Source of the DNA: JAKFDK01 sp036676195
Lineage (GTDB): Bacteria; Bacillota; Sulfobacillia; Symbiobacteriales; ZC4RG38
Length of the DNA stretch: 64,000 nucleotides
Direction of reading: 5' to 3'
NCBI GenBank assembly: GCA_036676195.1
Contig: JAKFDK010000140.1
Location: 1-64,000 of the forward strand
Both the position numbers and the translations under genes were made by a program. Shown here piece by piece: positions 35,334 through 44,448 of this stretch (its first letter is position 1; each line of letters begins with the position of its first letter). The notes under the pieces are model-generated. The model was not told the DNA's origin and did not search any database. It saw nothing but the letters and a program-made list of their open reading frames with translations.

Positions 35334-36005
35334 TTAGCCGCCGATTTTCTTCGCCGCCGCCAGCCCGGCGGCGATGATGCCCTGGTAGGCGCCGCAGCGG
35401 CAGATATTGCCGGCCACCGCCTGGCGGATGTCCTCCTCGCTGGCCTTGGGGTTCTGCAGGAACAGGGCTTTCAAAGACATGACCTGGCCGGAGGTGCAAA
35501 ACCCACATTGCATCCCGTCATGTTTGATGAATGCTTCCTGGATCGGGTCCAACTGGTCGCCCTTGGCCAGCCCCTCGACGGACAGGATCTTCTTGCCCTG
35601 GGCCTGCACCGCCAGGACGGTACAGGAGAGGGCTGCCTTCCCGTCCATCACCACTGTACAGGCCCCGCATTCGCCCCGGTCGCAGGTAACGTGGGTACCG
35701 GTCAGCCCCAGGCTGTCGCGTAGGACCAGGGCCAGGCTGGCCCGGGTATCGACACTGAGGGTCTGGTCTGTACCGTTCACATTCAGGGTAATGGTCACCC
35801 GTACCGCCGGCCGGTACCCCTCCACCGGCGCCGGCGCCTCCTTCGCCAGCGCAGTCCCGGAAAGCCGCCGGCGCTCCCGCACGTTGACCCCGCTCAGGAC
35901 GCCGGCCCCCACGATACCGAGACCGGTCAGGGTAACGAACCGACGGCGGCTGACCAGTTTTCGTGCGCGTGCCGACCTGTCTTCCTGCTGGTGATCCACA
36001 CGCAT
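35334..36005 (-). CDS. paoA: Tat-exported [2Fe-2S] subunit of Pao/YagT-type aldehyde oxidoreductase
   Basis: A 223-residue small subunit. The twin-arginine signal VSRRRFVTLTGLGIVGAGVLSG (residues ~18-40) shows export of the whole complex. Two [2Fe-2S] clusters are supported by CDRGECGACTVVMDGKAALSC in the ferredoxin domain and CGFCTSGQVM...CRCGAYQGI in the four-helix domain. It matches PaoA/YagT of the periplasmic aldehyde oxidoreductase, not cytoplasmic CoxS, which has no signal. First gene of a minus-strand operon that runs to mocA at 28123. Confidence 0.9.
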   Translation of the reverse strand: MRVDHQQEDRSARARKLVSRRRFVTLTGLGIVGAGVLSGVNVRERRRLSGTALAKEAPAPVEGYRPAVRVTITLNVNGTDQTLSVDTRASLALVLRDSLGLTGTHVTCDRGECGACTVVMDGKAALSCTVLAVQAQGKKILSVEGLAKGDQLDPIQEAFIKHDGMQCGFCTSGQVMSLKALFLQNPKASEEDIRQAVAGNICRCGAYQGIIAAGLAAAKKIGG

Positions 36006-36185
36006 TCCCCCTGTGTTTTCGCGAAAATCATAAAAGCAGCACTACAAACTATTAACACTATTATGATACAATGCATTACGTATTATTTAAAGAGACGCGC
36101 ATTCTAAATATGTAATATTAACACGAAGACTCGGACTAGCAAGGAAAATAAAGTCCATTCAGCTACCTGAGGGGAGCGAAGGCAG

Positions 36186-37046
36186 TTGGATTGCCTGCGC
36201 AGGCTGGCGGCAGAGATGGCTGCGGAACGTCCGGCTGTGATGGCTACCTTTGTCGAGGCCCCGCCACAGTTGCCAGGCCTGGTCGGTCGAAAACTACTGG
36301 TAGGACCGGACGGGCTCCTGACGACGGGACTGGCTGCGAACGGTCTGCGCGCGGCAGACTCCGCCGCGGGGGGGCGGGGGGACAGCAACGGAACCAGCCT
36401 GGCGATCGTGCAGGAGGCGGTGGCAGTTGAAGCAGCGGCCGCTCTGAACGGAGGTAAGGCCGGCGTCCGGGCCATCACCACGCCGGTCGGGGCGGTGCGG
36501 ATCTATATAGAACCTTATCTGCCGCCGCCAGTGCTGCTGGTGGTGGGCGCCGGCCACGTCGCCCAGGCGCTGGTGACCATCGCCAGGCTGACGGGCTTCA
36601 GGGTCGTCGTTTTAGACGACCGCCCTGAATACGCCCACGCCGGCCGGTTCCCCACTGCCGACCAGGTACATTGCAGTGCCTTTCTGACTGGGCTCCACCG
36701 CCTGGACCCGGGGCCGCGCCACCACGTGGTGCTGGTGACCCGGGGGCACCGCCACGATGCCGACTGCCTGCGGGAACTGATCACCCGGCCCCTGCCGTAC
36801 ATCGGCATGATCGGCAGCCGGCGCCGGGTCAGGGCGGTGTTTGAGATGCTGGCAGAAGAAGGGGTCGACCCGGCCCATTTTACCAAGGTGTATGCGCCCA
36901 TTGGCCTGGACCTGGGGGCTGACACGCCGGAGGAGATTGCCGTGGCTGTGGTGGCCGAACTGGTTCGGCTGCGTCGGGGCGGCACCGGAGAACACCTGAG
37001 CTGGATGAACCGGGTTCCGATCCATGACGTCAAGGCAGGGCGGTGA
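36186..37046 (+). CDS. xdhC: XdhC-family molybdenum cofactor insertion factor
   Basis: A 286-residue protein starting at TTG 36186 after a GAGGGGAG site. The C-terminal Rossmann domain, VLLVVGAGHVAQALVTIARL then GFRVVVLDDRPEYA, and GSRRRVRAVFEML are typical of XdhC_C. The N-terminal ~100 residues are weakly XdhC_CoxI-like. XdhC proteins receive the Mo cofactor, promote its sulfuration and insert it into xanthine-oxidase-family enzymes. It diverges from the paoA start across a 180-base AT-rich gap that must hold both promoters, although I see no clear consensus. Its stop overlaps the next start as GTGA. Confidence 0.85.
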   Translation: MDCLRRLAAEMAAERPAVMATFVEAPPQLPGLVGRKLLVGPDGLLTTGLAANGLRAADSAAGGRGDSNGTSLAIVQEAVAVEAAAALNGGKAGVRAITTPVGAVRIYIEPYLPPPVLLVVGAGHVAQALVTIARLTGFRVVVLDDRPEYAHAGRFPTADQVHCSAFLTGLHRLDPGPRHHVVLVTRGHRHDADCLRELITRPLPYIGMIGSRRRVRAVFEMLAEEGVDPAHFTKVYAPIGLDLGADTPEEIAVAVVAELVRLRRGGTGEHLSWMNRVPIHDVKAGR

Positions 37047-37381
37047 GCGCGGTGGACACCCATCTGATTCAGGCCATCCTGGCCGTACAGGAATCCCGGG
37101 AGACGTGCGCTCTGGCGACGGTCATCCATACCTGGGGCCACGTGCCCCGGGAGGTGGGGGCCAAAATGCTGGTCTACCGGGACGGTCGCATCGTGGGTAG
37201 TATCGGCGGCGGCTGCGGCGAGGCAGGCGTGCGCCGTGCAGCCCTGGAGGTGATGGACTCCGGACAGCCCCGGCTGGTGATGGTGGACCTGCTGGACGAC
37301 CCGTCCGTCCCCGACGGCGCCGTTTGTGGCGGTAAGATGGAGGTGTTTGTGGAGCCGCTCCTGCCTGATGACCCTGAATAG
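37043..37381 (+). CDS. XdhC/CoxI N-terminal domain protein
   Basis: A 112-residue protein made of a single XdhC_CoxI domain: ETCALATVIHTWGHVPREVGAKM, then GSIGGGCGEAGVRRAAL and GAVCGGKMEVFVEPL. In many genomes this domain is fused in front of the Rossmann domain; here the two are separate adjacent genes with overlapping stop and start, so they probably work together in maturing the Pao-type enzyme. Confidence 0.85.
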   Translation: MSAVDTHLIQAILAVQESRETCALATVIHTWGHVPREVGAKMLVYRDGRIVGSIGGGCGEAGVRRAALEVMDSGQPRLVMVDLLDDPSVPDGAVCGGKMEVFVEPLLPDDPE

Positions 37382-37439
37382 TCACCGTGGCAAAAGCCGC
37401 CCTGAGGTGAGCCCTGCAAAACGGCTCCTAACACATGGA

Positions 37440-37480
37440 AGAACCCTGAGACGATCATTGGTCTCAGGGTTCTCCTGTTT
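37440..37480 (+). terminator. rho-independent terminator of the xdhC operon
   Basis: AGAACCCTGAGAC (37440-37452), loop GATCATTG, GTCTCAGGGTTCT (37461-37473), then CCTGTTTT. A perfect 13-bp stem. The remaining gap to 37766 shows only an imperfect GC-rich inverted repeat near 37540-37590 and no gene. Confidence 0.85.
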
Positions 37481-37766
37481 TACAATGGTATCACTAGGAA
37501 GAGTAGAGGTATGGTCATGCTTAAGGCACGACAGTTGACATTCAGCCGCTGCCGGACCCCTCGGCCCGGCCCTGGCCCGGACTGCGGCTCAACTAATCTT
37601 TCCAATCGCTGAGTTTTTGTTATTAAAAATAGGGGCCATAAATGCAGACTTGGCCGATTTTCTATGCCATAATGATAAGAAGTCAGCCTGTGCAACTCTG
37701 CAAACAGGGCCAGGGGTTGCCTGAGAGTTGTACCGCCATGCTGGTGCCGGTGGAGGAGATTGAGCT

Positions 37767-38648
37767 GTGTTGCGCCTCTTGCGTTGGCTGGTTTGGGCCG
37801 GCCTGTTTCTGGTTTTTGTCCGCGGCGCGGCGACCATTGTGCTGCCCGGCACAGCCGCTGAGCCAACTGTCGCCCAGGCGGCGGCGGTAGCAGTAGAGCC
37901 AGACGGATTGCGAGCCTTCCCGCTGCTGTTCGCCAGTGAATACCTGACCTGGCGGGCCGGCGACCCGGAGGAGCGGGTCGGTCGGCTGCGGCCCTATTTG
38001 AGCGCCAATCTCGATAACCAGGCCGGATGGAAAATGGACGCGTCCGGGCGCAACCAGACCGTGTCGGCGACGTGGGTTTATGGGGTTCAGGCGCTCAGCA
38101 GTACGCGCTGGCTAGTCACAGTGGCGGCCAGGGTTGAAGTTGGGGCCGCCGCAGGTGCCCAGGCCGGGGCAGGGCTGGTGGCGGCCGCTCCGGGGAACGG
38201 GCCGGCCACACGCACGCTCTTCCTGGCGGTGCCGGTCGCCCCCAGCGGAGGCGGCTGGGTGGTTTACGACTACCCGACCCTGATTCCGCCCCCGACGGCC
38301 GCTGGTTTTAACGAGCCCCTGGCCTACGGCCAGACAGTCACCGATGAGGGTGATCGGGTGCGGCGGCTGCTCACCGGCTTCTTCCGGGCCTACACCGGGG
38401 CCGGCGGCGAGGACGTCAGCTACTATCTGCTACCTGGGGTGCCGGCACCGGGGCACCTGGACCTGTTTTCCCTGGAGTCGGTGGACGACGTGACGCTCGT
38501 GCGGTCGGGGGCGGACACCTGGGCCCTGGCCGGCGTAACGCTGCACGACCCGTCCACGGGGGCCCGGTTAACCACCCGGTACACATTGAATGTCTTGGAG
38601 CAAAGCGGTCGTTGGTATATCAAAGAGATCTTGCAGCGGGGTGTTTAG
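37767..38648 (+). CDS. TcpC-like (VirB8-type) conjugal transfer protein
   Basis: A 293-residue protein with one N-terminal membrane helix (LVWAGLFLVFVRGAATIVL) and an extracytoplasmic part containing two NTF2-like repeats: FASEYLTWRAGDPEERVGRLRPYLSANL, then RVRRLLTGFFRAYTGAGGEDVSYYL and the ending WYIKEILQ. This is the layout of TcpC, the VirB8 equivalent of Gram-positive conjugation systems. The frame begins near 37767. First gene of a five-gene cassette with overlapping or near-touching neighbours. Confidence 0.75.
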   Translation: MLRLLRWLVWAGLFLVFVRGAATIVLPGTAAEPTVAQAAAVAVEPDGLRAFPLLFASEYLTWRAGDPEERVGRLRPYLSANLDNQAGWKMDASGRNQTVSATWVYGVQALSSTRWLVTVAARVEVGAAAGAQAGAGLVAAAPGNGPATRTLFLAVPVAPSGGGWVVYDYPTLIPPPTAAGFNEPLAYGQTVTDEGDRVRRLLTGFFRAYTGAGGEDVSYYLLPGVPAPGHLDLFSLESVDDVTLVRSGADTWALAGVTLHDPSTGARLTTRYTLNVLEQSGRWYIKEILQRGV

Positions 38649-38651
38649 CTG

Positions 38652-38978
38652 ATGCAGCGCTTCTATCGGTCTGTCGTGTCCGCCCTGTGTACCCTGCCCT
38701 TCCTTGTTACCACTGCTCTGGCCGCCAGCCCCAATAACCCCGGCGTAGGGGGCGGGGTGAACCCCGGCGTCCGCATTGGTGAATGGATTCAGCATAACGT
38801 GGCGGCCCTGTTCGCCCCCTTGATTGGCCTGGTGGCCCTGTACTACCTGATGCGGCGGGAGTTTACCAGGTTCCTCTCCTTTGCCGTGTTTGCGGTCCTG
38901 GTAGCGTTGTTCGTCTTTGCCGGCACTGACTTCAAGGAGGCCGCCGTGGGCCTGGCGCGCTGGATCATCGGCCGGTGA
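38652..38978 (+). CDS. small membrane protein, TcpD-like
   Basis: A 108-residue protein with an export signal or first helix at residues 7-25 (ending ALAAS), a short Pro/Gly/Asn region and two further helices (HNVAALFAPLIGLVALYYLM and FAVFAVLVALFVFAG). Size, position between TcpC- and TcpE-like genes, and topology suit TcpD-type or VirB2/VirB3-like components of conjugation systems. Assignment rests mainly on context. Confidence 0.65.
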   Translation: MQRFYRSVVSALCTLPFLVTTALAASPNNPGVGGGVNPGVRIGEWIQHNVAALFAPLIGLVALYYLMRREFTRFLSFAVFAVLVALFVFAGTDFKEAAVGLARWIIGR

Positions 38979-39391
38979 TGGATAAGGTTCGCATTCGCAC
39001 CTACCGTCAGGTTTGGCGCCAGGAACACCTGATTTACCAGATTGAACGCATCCGCCTGCCTTTTCCAGTCAGCCTGCGTCAGGCCGGCGTGTTTGCGGCA
39101 ACGGCCCTGGTGATGGGTGTTGTCAGCCACCTGCCCGGGATGGTCCGGATTTCCCCCGCCATCCGTTACCTGCTGGTCCCCGGCCTCGTGACCTGGTTCC
39201 TCACCCGCCAGCGCCTGGACGGTAAGCCACCGCTCCGGTGGCTGACCTCCTGGTTGGAATACCTGGTCAGTCCCCGGCGGCTGAATCGGTTCCGGCCCAT
39301 GGCCGGGTTCGGGCGGCTACGTTTTGGACCCTCACCGGGACCGAGGCGCTTGCGCCTGAGGAACCTTCTGCATCACTCGCAAAAGGGATGA
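38975..39391 (+). CDS. TcpE-like conjugal transfer membrane protein
   Basis: A 138-residue protein. It opens with VRIRTYRQVWRQEHLIYQIERIRLPFPVSLRQ, which matches the TcpE family, then two membrane helices and a basic C-terminal tail rich in Arg. The start overlaps the previous stop by four bases, and its stop overlaps the VirB4-like start as ATGA. Confidence 0.75.
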   Translation: MMDKVRIRTYRQVWRQEHLIYQIERIRLPFPVSLRQAGVFAATALVMGVVSHLPGMVRISPAIRYLLVPGLVTWFLTRQRLDGKPPLRWLTSWLEYLVSPRRLNRFRPMAGFGRLRFGPSPGPRRLRLRNLLHHSQKG

Positions 39392-41865
39392 AGGGCGTGC
39401 GCTTTCCCCTCTGTTATTTTGAACAGAATCTGATCGTGGGCCGAGACCGGCAGGTCTGGGCAGTCTTCGTGCTGCGGCCGTGGCATTACGAGCATCTGGG
39501 CCGGTCGGTGCGGCTGAGCCTGCTCTGGCGCCTGTCGCGCCTATTCTGGGACCTTCCGGATACAGAAGCGCAACTGCTGATGATCCCGCGCACCCTGCGG
39601 GCGGCCGCACACTTGCAGCGCCTGGCGGAGCAAGCAGACGGACCCCTGGCCGAAGTGGCGGCCCACTACTGCACGCAGGCGGCGGCGCGCCTGGCCGGCG
39701 CCCGGGAAGGGACAGGCTACGAGTATTACCTGGCACTGCGCCTGCCCCCGGCCACGGCGGCCATGCAGCAATGGCGCCCGTACCTGCGCAGCCTGTGGCA
39801 GGAGCCCAGGCGCTTTGTGGACGAGTTCCTGGGTCTGGCTCCGCCGCGGCTCCTGAACGATGAACTGGAAGATTATCTGGCCAGGGAAGAGACCCTGTAC
39901 GAACGGTTGAGCCGGGTGTGTAAGGTCGACCGGGCCAATGAGCAGCAGATTGCCTGGCTGATTCGCCGGGCCTTTTGGCGCGGCATTGATGAGCCGCCGG
40001 ACCGGCCGGGCTGGCGGCCCGACACCCTGGCCACGGCCCGACCCGATGGCGCTGTGGAGCTCCAGCCCCTGGAATCGGAAATCACCACCCTCACTGAGGG
40101 GGAGATGGACCTCAGCCACCCGCGCCGGGTGGCCCTGACCCAGGTGACCCCACAGGGTGAGGCAACAGGGCTGACCAGCTTCGGTTATGTGGCTGACCTG
40201 CCGGACGAGCTGCTCTTCCCCGGCTGCGAGTGGCTGTATGGGCTGCAGGACCTGCCCTTCCCGGTCGAGGTGTCCCTGCGCTGGGCCACACAGCCGTATG
40301 AGCAGGTGCTGGCGGCGGTGAGGCGCAAGCGTCTGGAGATCGGTGACCAGGACGAGCATACCCGCCGCGCCGGGGAAGAAGTGCCCATTGCGCTGCTGAT
40401 GGCCCAGGACCAGGTGGCGCAGTTAGAGCATGACCTGAAGGAACGCCGCTTTCCCACCGCCCTGGTGAGCGTGAGCACGGCGGTATCCGGCCAGGACGTG
40501 AGGGAACTGCAGGAGCGGGTGCGGCATGTCCAGTCCCACTTCAATTCCTTTCAGATCGGACTGGAAGTACCGGCCGGGGACCAACTGAAGGCGTTCGTGG
40601 AGCACCTGCCCGGCGCTCCCCGGCAGATGCGCGACTATATCCACCGGGTGCCGCCGGAGGTGGTAGCAGCCTCGATGTTCCTGGGCACCCATGCCCTGGG
40701 CGATCAGACCGGACCTTATGTGGGCCGGACAGGGATGCTGCGCCGGCCGGTTTACATGGACCCGGCGCTGCCACCGCAACTCAACCGGTCGGCATCCATG
40801 GCATTTCTGGGTTCCCTGGGCGGGGGCAAGAGCTTTGCTGCCAACCTCCTGACTTACCTGGCCGTGGTGTTCAGCGGGGCGCAGGCGCTGGTGCTCGACC
40901 CCAAGGGTGAGCGGGGCCACTGGCCCCAGGACCTGCCCGAGCTGGAGGGGCACCTGCGGGTGATTACCCTGGGCCCGCAGGACGCCAACAGCGGGCGGCT
41001 GGACCCCTTCATTCTGGCCCGCGGCCTCGATGAAGAGGGGTTGCGGGAAACGGGCAACCTGGCCGTTTCGCTCCTGAGTTTCTTGGGTAATATCGCCACC
41101 GGCGACCCACGTTTTCTGGCGCTGATGGCGGCGGTGGAAGCGGTGGCGCAGCAACCGTCTCCGGCCCTGGGCCGGGTGGTGGACCGGCTGGAGGCCATGG
41201 GCGCACACGACCCCGCCGTGGCCGACCTGGCGCAGTATTACCGTGCCCTGAGCCAACGGGCCTACGCGAACCTGATTTTTGGCCAGGGGCACGAGCAGGG
41301 GCTGGACCTGAACCACCGGCTGAACGTGCTGCAACTGCAGCAACTGGTGATGCCGCCGGCGGGCAAGCCCCGGCAGGAATACAGCCTGGAAGAACTGCTC
41401 TCCGTCGCCCTGATGCACGCCGTCACGGCCTTTGCCACCCAGTTCACCCGCCGGGACCGGGGCACCTTCAAGATCGTGCTGCTGGACGAGGCCTGGGCGT
41501 TGCTGGCCAGCAGTCAGGGCCGTACCCTGGTTTCGCACCTCCTACGCACCGGACGGGCGCTGAACAACGCCGTCTATCTGGTGAGCCAGAACGTGGCGGA
41601 CCTGTTGGACGAAACCCTGCGCAACAACGTGGGCATGAAGCTGATATTCCGCTCCCAGGACCAGGGTGAGGTGGAACGGGCGCTGGCCTTTTTGAGCCTG
41701 GAGGCAGACGCCGAGAACGTGGCCGCCCTGCGCGGGCTGGAGACGGGTCAGGCGTTGATGCAGGATCTGGAGGGGCGGGTGGGCGTGCTTACCCTTGACT
41801 CGGTCTTCCCGCATCTGCTGCAGGCCTTTGACACACGGCCCCGGCGGGGGGAGGTACGGGCATGA
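39388..41865 (+). CDS. VirB4/TcpF-type conjugation ATPase
   Basis: An 825-residue ATPase. ATG 39388 overlaps the upstream stop (ATGA); the frame is open to 39238 but that part is antisense-like. The N-terminal ~430 residues form a VirB4-type domain. Walker A GSLGGGKSF is near residues 475-483 and Walker B KIVLLDEAWALLASSQGR near 693-710, followed by HLLRTGRALNNAVYLVSQNV. It is expected to energise assembly or substrate transfer at the membrane of a type IV-like machine. It matches Gram-positive Tcp/ICE systems. No coupling protein (TcpA/VirD4) is encoded nearby. Confidence 0.85.
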   Translation: MKGVRFPLCYFEQNLIVGRDRQVWAVFVLRPWHYEHLGRSVRLSLLWRLSRLFWDLPDTEAQLLMIPRTLRAAAHLQRLAEQADGPLAEVAAHYCTQAAARLAGAREGTGYEYYLALRLPPATAAMQQWRPYLRSLWQEPRRFVDEFLGLAPPRLLNDELEDYLAREETLYERLSRVCKVDRANEQQIAWLIRRAFWRGIDEPPDRPGWRPDTLATARPDGAVELQPLESEITTLTEGEMDLSHPRRVALTQVTPQGEATGLTSFGYVADLPDELLFPGCEWLYGLQDLPFPVEVSLRWATQPYEQVLAAVRRKRLEIGDQDEHTRRAGEEVPIALLMAQDQVAQLEHDLKERRFPTALVSVSTAVSGQDVRELQERVRHVQSHFNSFQIGLEVPAGDQLKAFVEHLPGAPRQMRDYIHRVPPEVVAASMFLGTHALGDQTGPYVGRTGMLRRPVYMDPALPPQLNRSASMAFLGSLGGGKSFAANLLTYLAVVFSGAQALVLDPKGERGHWPQDLPELEGHLRVITLGPQDANSGRLDPFILARGLDEEGLRETGNLAVSLLSFLGNIATGDPRFLALMAAVEAVAQQPSPALGRVVDRLEAMGAHDPAVADLAQYYRALSQRAYANLIFGQGHEQGLDLNHRLNVLQLQQLVMPPAGKPRQEYSLEELLSVALMHAVTAFATQFTRRDRGTFKIVLLDEAWALLASSQGRTLVSHLLRTGRALNNAVYLVSQNVADLLDETLRNNVGMKLIFRSQDQGEVERALAFLSLEADAENVAALRGLETGQALMQDLEGRVGVLTLDSVFPHLLQAFDTRPRRGEVRA

Positions 41866-43634
41866 GCCAGCCCGTGCCGGCACCGGGCCGACCCCTGCGC
41901 CGTCTACTTGTGCCAGGCGTGCTGGCCGCCGTGCTCGTGCTGCTGATTGCGGGCGGACGCCCGGCCGGGGCGGCGGCGGCCCCGGCCGGGTCTGCTGCCG
42001 CCTATGGCGGGGCGGCCCTGCTGCCGCCCCGCCCACCGGGAGCCCCCGATTACGGTGAGGCCGTTCCGCTTTACGAGCAATACCCGGCCGACGCCTACGC
42101 GCTGGACAGCCAGGTTGGCATGATGGACCCGGCGGGCAAGCTGCTGCACCTGGCCACCAATCTGCCGATGACCGCCAAGGCCTGGCTGCTCCAGCTTTCC
42201 ATCCGGGCAGCGGAATATGCCGTTTCCGGCGATGTCCTGGCACCACTGGCGCAGCGCGCCGCCGACGCCATGGCGGCACTGCGGCGCTGGTTCTGGCAAG
42301 TGGAGGGGGCCCCCCTGGTGGCGGGTGCCCTGGCAGTGGCCGGGCTGTGGGCCCTGGTGGGCGCCCTGTTCGGGCGCATGACGCGTGCGCTGCAGGCGCT
42401 GGGCGGAACGGCACTGGTACTGGTGGCATCCCTGGCCCTACTGGAGGTGGCGCCGGCAGTACTGCAGACAGGGCAGCAGCTCACCCGGGCGGCTGCCGTG
42501 CAGACCCACGCTGCGGTGGCAGCAGCCACCGGGTCGGGAAACGGTCCCAGTCTGATCCAACAGGCCGGGTCGGTGGCGTGGAATGCCCTGGTCTATCAGC
42601 CATGGCTGGCGGCGGAATTCACCAGTGCCGATGCGGCGACGGCGTATGCCGCCTCCGGTCTGCCGGGCGGCCGGATTCTGGCCATGCCGGCCTCTGAGCG
42701 CCTGAAGCTGTACTTCGATTACCGGACCTTCTCCTCCGATGTTGATCGGCGTGTCTACTTTGCCCCCTGGACCGAAGACCACGCCTTCCGCCGGATGATC
42801 ATCGCCCTGGTCACCCTGGCCGCCGCTGTGGCGTATGCAGGCGTTGGCTTATTACTGGCCGGTGGCGTGCTGTTCCACCAGTTGGCCCTGCTGGCCGTCC
42901 TGGTGCTGCTGCCGCTCTGGCTGCTGGCTGCCCTGTGGTGGCCGGCGGCCAGCCTGCGTGCACTCAGGCGGATTCTGGGCGCGGGTCTGGGAGCGTTGCT
43001 CTGGCAGGTAGTTCTGGCCATTGTTTTGGGGGCCCTGCAGGCGCTGACCCTGGCGGTGGGCACTGCCCTGCCGGGCACCGGCTGGATGGCGCAGGCCCTG
43101 GTTTTGGGCGTGCTGGCGGCCGCCGTTTATCGCTACCGGGTGGCCTGGCTGCGGCCGTTCAGCCCCCGACCGCCCGCTGCGGCGGCGGGCGGCACCGGGC
43201 ACGTCGCTGCCGCAGCGGGCACAGGGCCTGGCTCGCGTCGGCGCGGTCTGGCGGGGGCCACCGTGTCTGTCCTCGAACCGGCATCCACCCCGTTGCTGTT
43301 CGCCGAGAGGCCGCGCTCCCAGCCGGCCCCGGCCCCCGCCCCCGCCCCGGTCTCGGCTCCGGCCGCAGCGCCGGCCGCAGCGCCGGCCGCGGCAGAGACT
43401 GCGGCAGTTTCGGCCGCGGCCGGGCGCAACGATTTCCGCCGCGAGATGTACCTGTTACACCGGAACCTGGAGGCCAGGCGTGACGTGCCCGGTCAAACTC
43501 CGGTGTCGGCAGCGCCGGCCGGGGCAGCGAACGTGAAAAAGCCGATGCCGACCGGCCGCAGCCCGGAAGGGCGTAGCCAGCCCCCCGGGCTACCGTCTGA
43601 CGACGAAATCCCGCGCCAGCGGCCACAGCCGTAG
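41862..43634 (+). CDS. multi-spanning TcpH/VirB6-like protein with Ala/Pro-rich tail
   Basis: A 590-residue protein. There is an N-terminal hydrophobic signal or helix (LLVPGVLAAVLVLLIAGG), a low-complexity Ala/Pro stretch, a helix pair near residues 145-200, and a dense cluster of helices near 305-430. The last ~150 residues are Ala/Pro-rich (long runs of PAPAPA) and probably cytoplasmic and disordered. This topology matches the VirB6/TcpH-type channel proteins encoded after VirB4 in Gram-positive conjugation loci. The start overlaps the ATPase stop by four bases. Last gene of the cassette. Confidence 0.7.
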   Translation: MSQPVPAPGRPLRRLLVPGVLAAVLVLLIAGGRPAGAAAAPAGSAAAYGGAALLPPRPPGAPDYGEAVPLYEQYPADAYALDSQVGMMDPAGKLLHLATNLPMTAKAWLLQLSIRAAEYAVSGDVLAPLAQRAADAMAALRRWFWQVEGAPLVAGALAVAGLWALVGALFGRMTRALQALGGTALVLVASLALLEVAPAVLQTGQQLTRAAAVQTHAAVAAATGSGNGPSLIQQAGSVAWNALVYQPWLAAEFTSADAATAYAASGLPGGRILAMPASERLKLYFDYRTFSSDVDRRVYFAPWTEDHAFRRMIIALVTLAAAVAYAGVGLLLAGGVLFHQLALLAVLVLLPLWLLAALWWPAASLRALRRILGAGLGALLWQVVLAIVLGALQALTLAVGTALPGTGWMAQALVLGVLAAAVYRYRVAWLRPFSPRPPAAAAGGTGHVAAAAGTGPGSRRRGLAGATVSVLEPASTPLLFAERPRSQPAPAPAPAPVSAPAAAPAAAPAAAETAAVSAAAGRNDFRREMYLLHRNLEARRDVPGQTPVSAAPAGAANVKKPMPTGRSPEGRSQPPGLPSDDEIPRQRPQP

Positions 43635-43642
43635 GCGGAGAA

Positions 43643-43692
43643 AAAGCGGGCCGGATCGACCTCTGGGGACAGAGGCGATCCAGGCCCGCTTT
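43643..43692 (+). terminator. rho-independent terminator of the conjugation-like cassette
   Basis: AAAGCGGGCC (43643-43652) pairs with GGCCCGCTTT (43683-43692), and the interior adds a second stem (GACCTCT with AGAGGCGATC). It lies just after the 43634 stop and before the convergent Crp gene, and so could serve both. Confidence 0.75.
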
Positions 43693-43707
43693 GTCATGCT
43701 CCCAACT

Positions 43708-44421
43708 CTAGTCTCCCTGGTGTCCATCCTGTCTGTGGGCCAGGCGGCCCAGTGCGACTTCGTCCAGCACCACCAGCCAGCGCTTGTCCAGGTCGATGAC
43801 CCCCTGGCGCCGGAGATCGTTTAACACCTTATTGGCCGTAATCCGCGAAGTTCCGGTGATTTGGCCGAGTTCCTGGTGAGTAATCCGGATTTGAATCCGC
43901 TTGCCCCGCGGATGGGGAACACCGTAGATATCGGCCAACTGATGCACAAGGTGATAAACCCGGCTCTGGGCACTACGGAAGGTCATGTCCTCGATCTGCA
44001 GGGCACACAGCCTGAGCTTGCGCAGCACCGACATGACAAATGCCTGTATGACCTGGGGATTCGACTCCAGTTCCTTGTAAATCAGAGCCTTGGGGAAACT
44101 GAGAATCTCCGAACGCTCGGTGGTAATGGCATGGGCAAAGTGGGGATATCCGTCCATAAACGTTTCCCCGAACAGGCTGCCCGGCCCCAGGATCGCCAGA
44201 ATCTTTTCCGCCCCATTGGCATGCAGAATCGTGATTTTGACGGTACCTTTGCGGACGTAAAAGAGGCAGTCGTTCACTTCCCCCTGGCAGTAAAGCACGG
44301 TTTTAGCCGGGTACGTGCGGCAGGTGCCCTTGCTGGCAAAGCAGTCCCAGTACCCTCCATAGTTCCTGACAAAGGGCGACTGGACGCCTGTCAAGTCGTT
44401 CTGCTGCATCCTGATTGCCAC
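43708..44421 (-). CDS. Crp/Fnr-family transcriptional regulator
   Basis: A 237-residue regulator. A cyclic-nucleotide-binding-like beta barrel (residues ~30-130, AKTVLYCQGEVNDCLFYVRKGTVKI, LAILGPGSLFGETFM) is followed by the Crp helix-turn-helix RITHQELGQITGTSRITANKVLNDL near 178-205. Only scattered Cys residues are present (Cys27, Cys33, Cys45, Cys51), so an Fnr-type cluster is possible but not proven; the effector could instead be an aromatic CoA ester or acid. It is divergent from the pad-like operon across a 240-base gap and is its most likely regulator. Confidence 0.85.
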   Translation of the reverse strand: MAIRMQQNDLTGVQSPFVRNYGGYWDCFASKGTCRTYPAKTVLYCQGEVNDCLFYVRKGTVKITILHANGAEKILAILGPGSLFGETFMDGYPHFAHAITTERSEILSFPKALIYKELESNPQVIQAFVMSVLRKLRLCALQIEDMTFRSAQSRVYHLVHQLADIYGVPHPRGKRIQIRITHQELGQITGTSRITANKVLNDLRRQGVIDLDKRWLVVLDEVALGRLAHRQDGHQGD

Positions 44422-44448
44422 CTTTCCCTCTGTCGGTAGATTGCAGCG

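Noticed and set aside
37540..37590. GC-rich imperfect inverted repeat as an RNA gene
   Set aside because: It has mismatches and no conserved RNA features that I can recognise.
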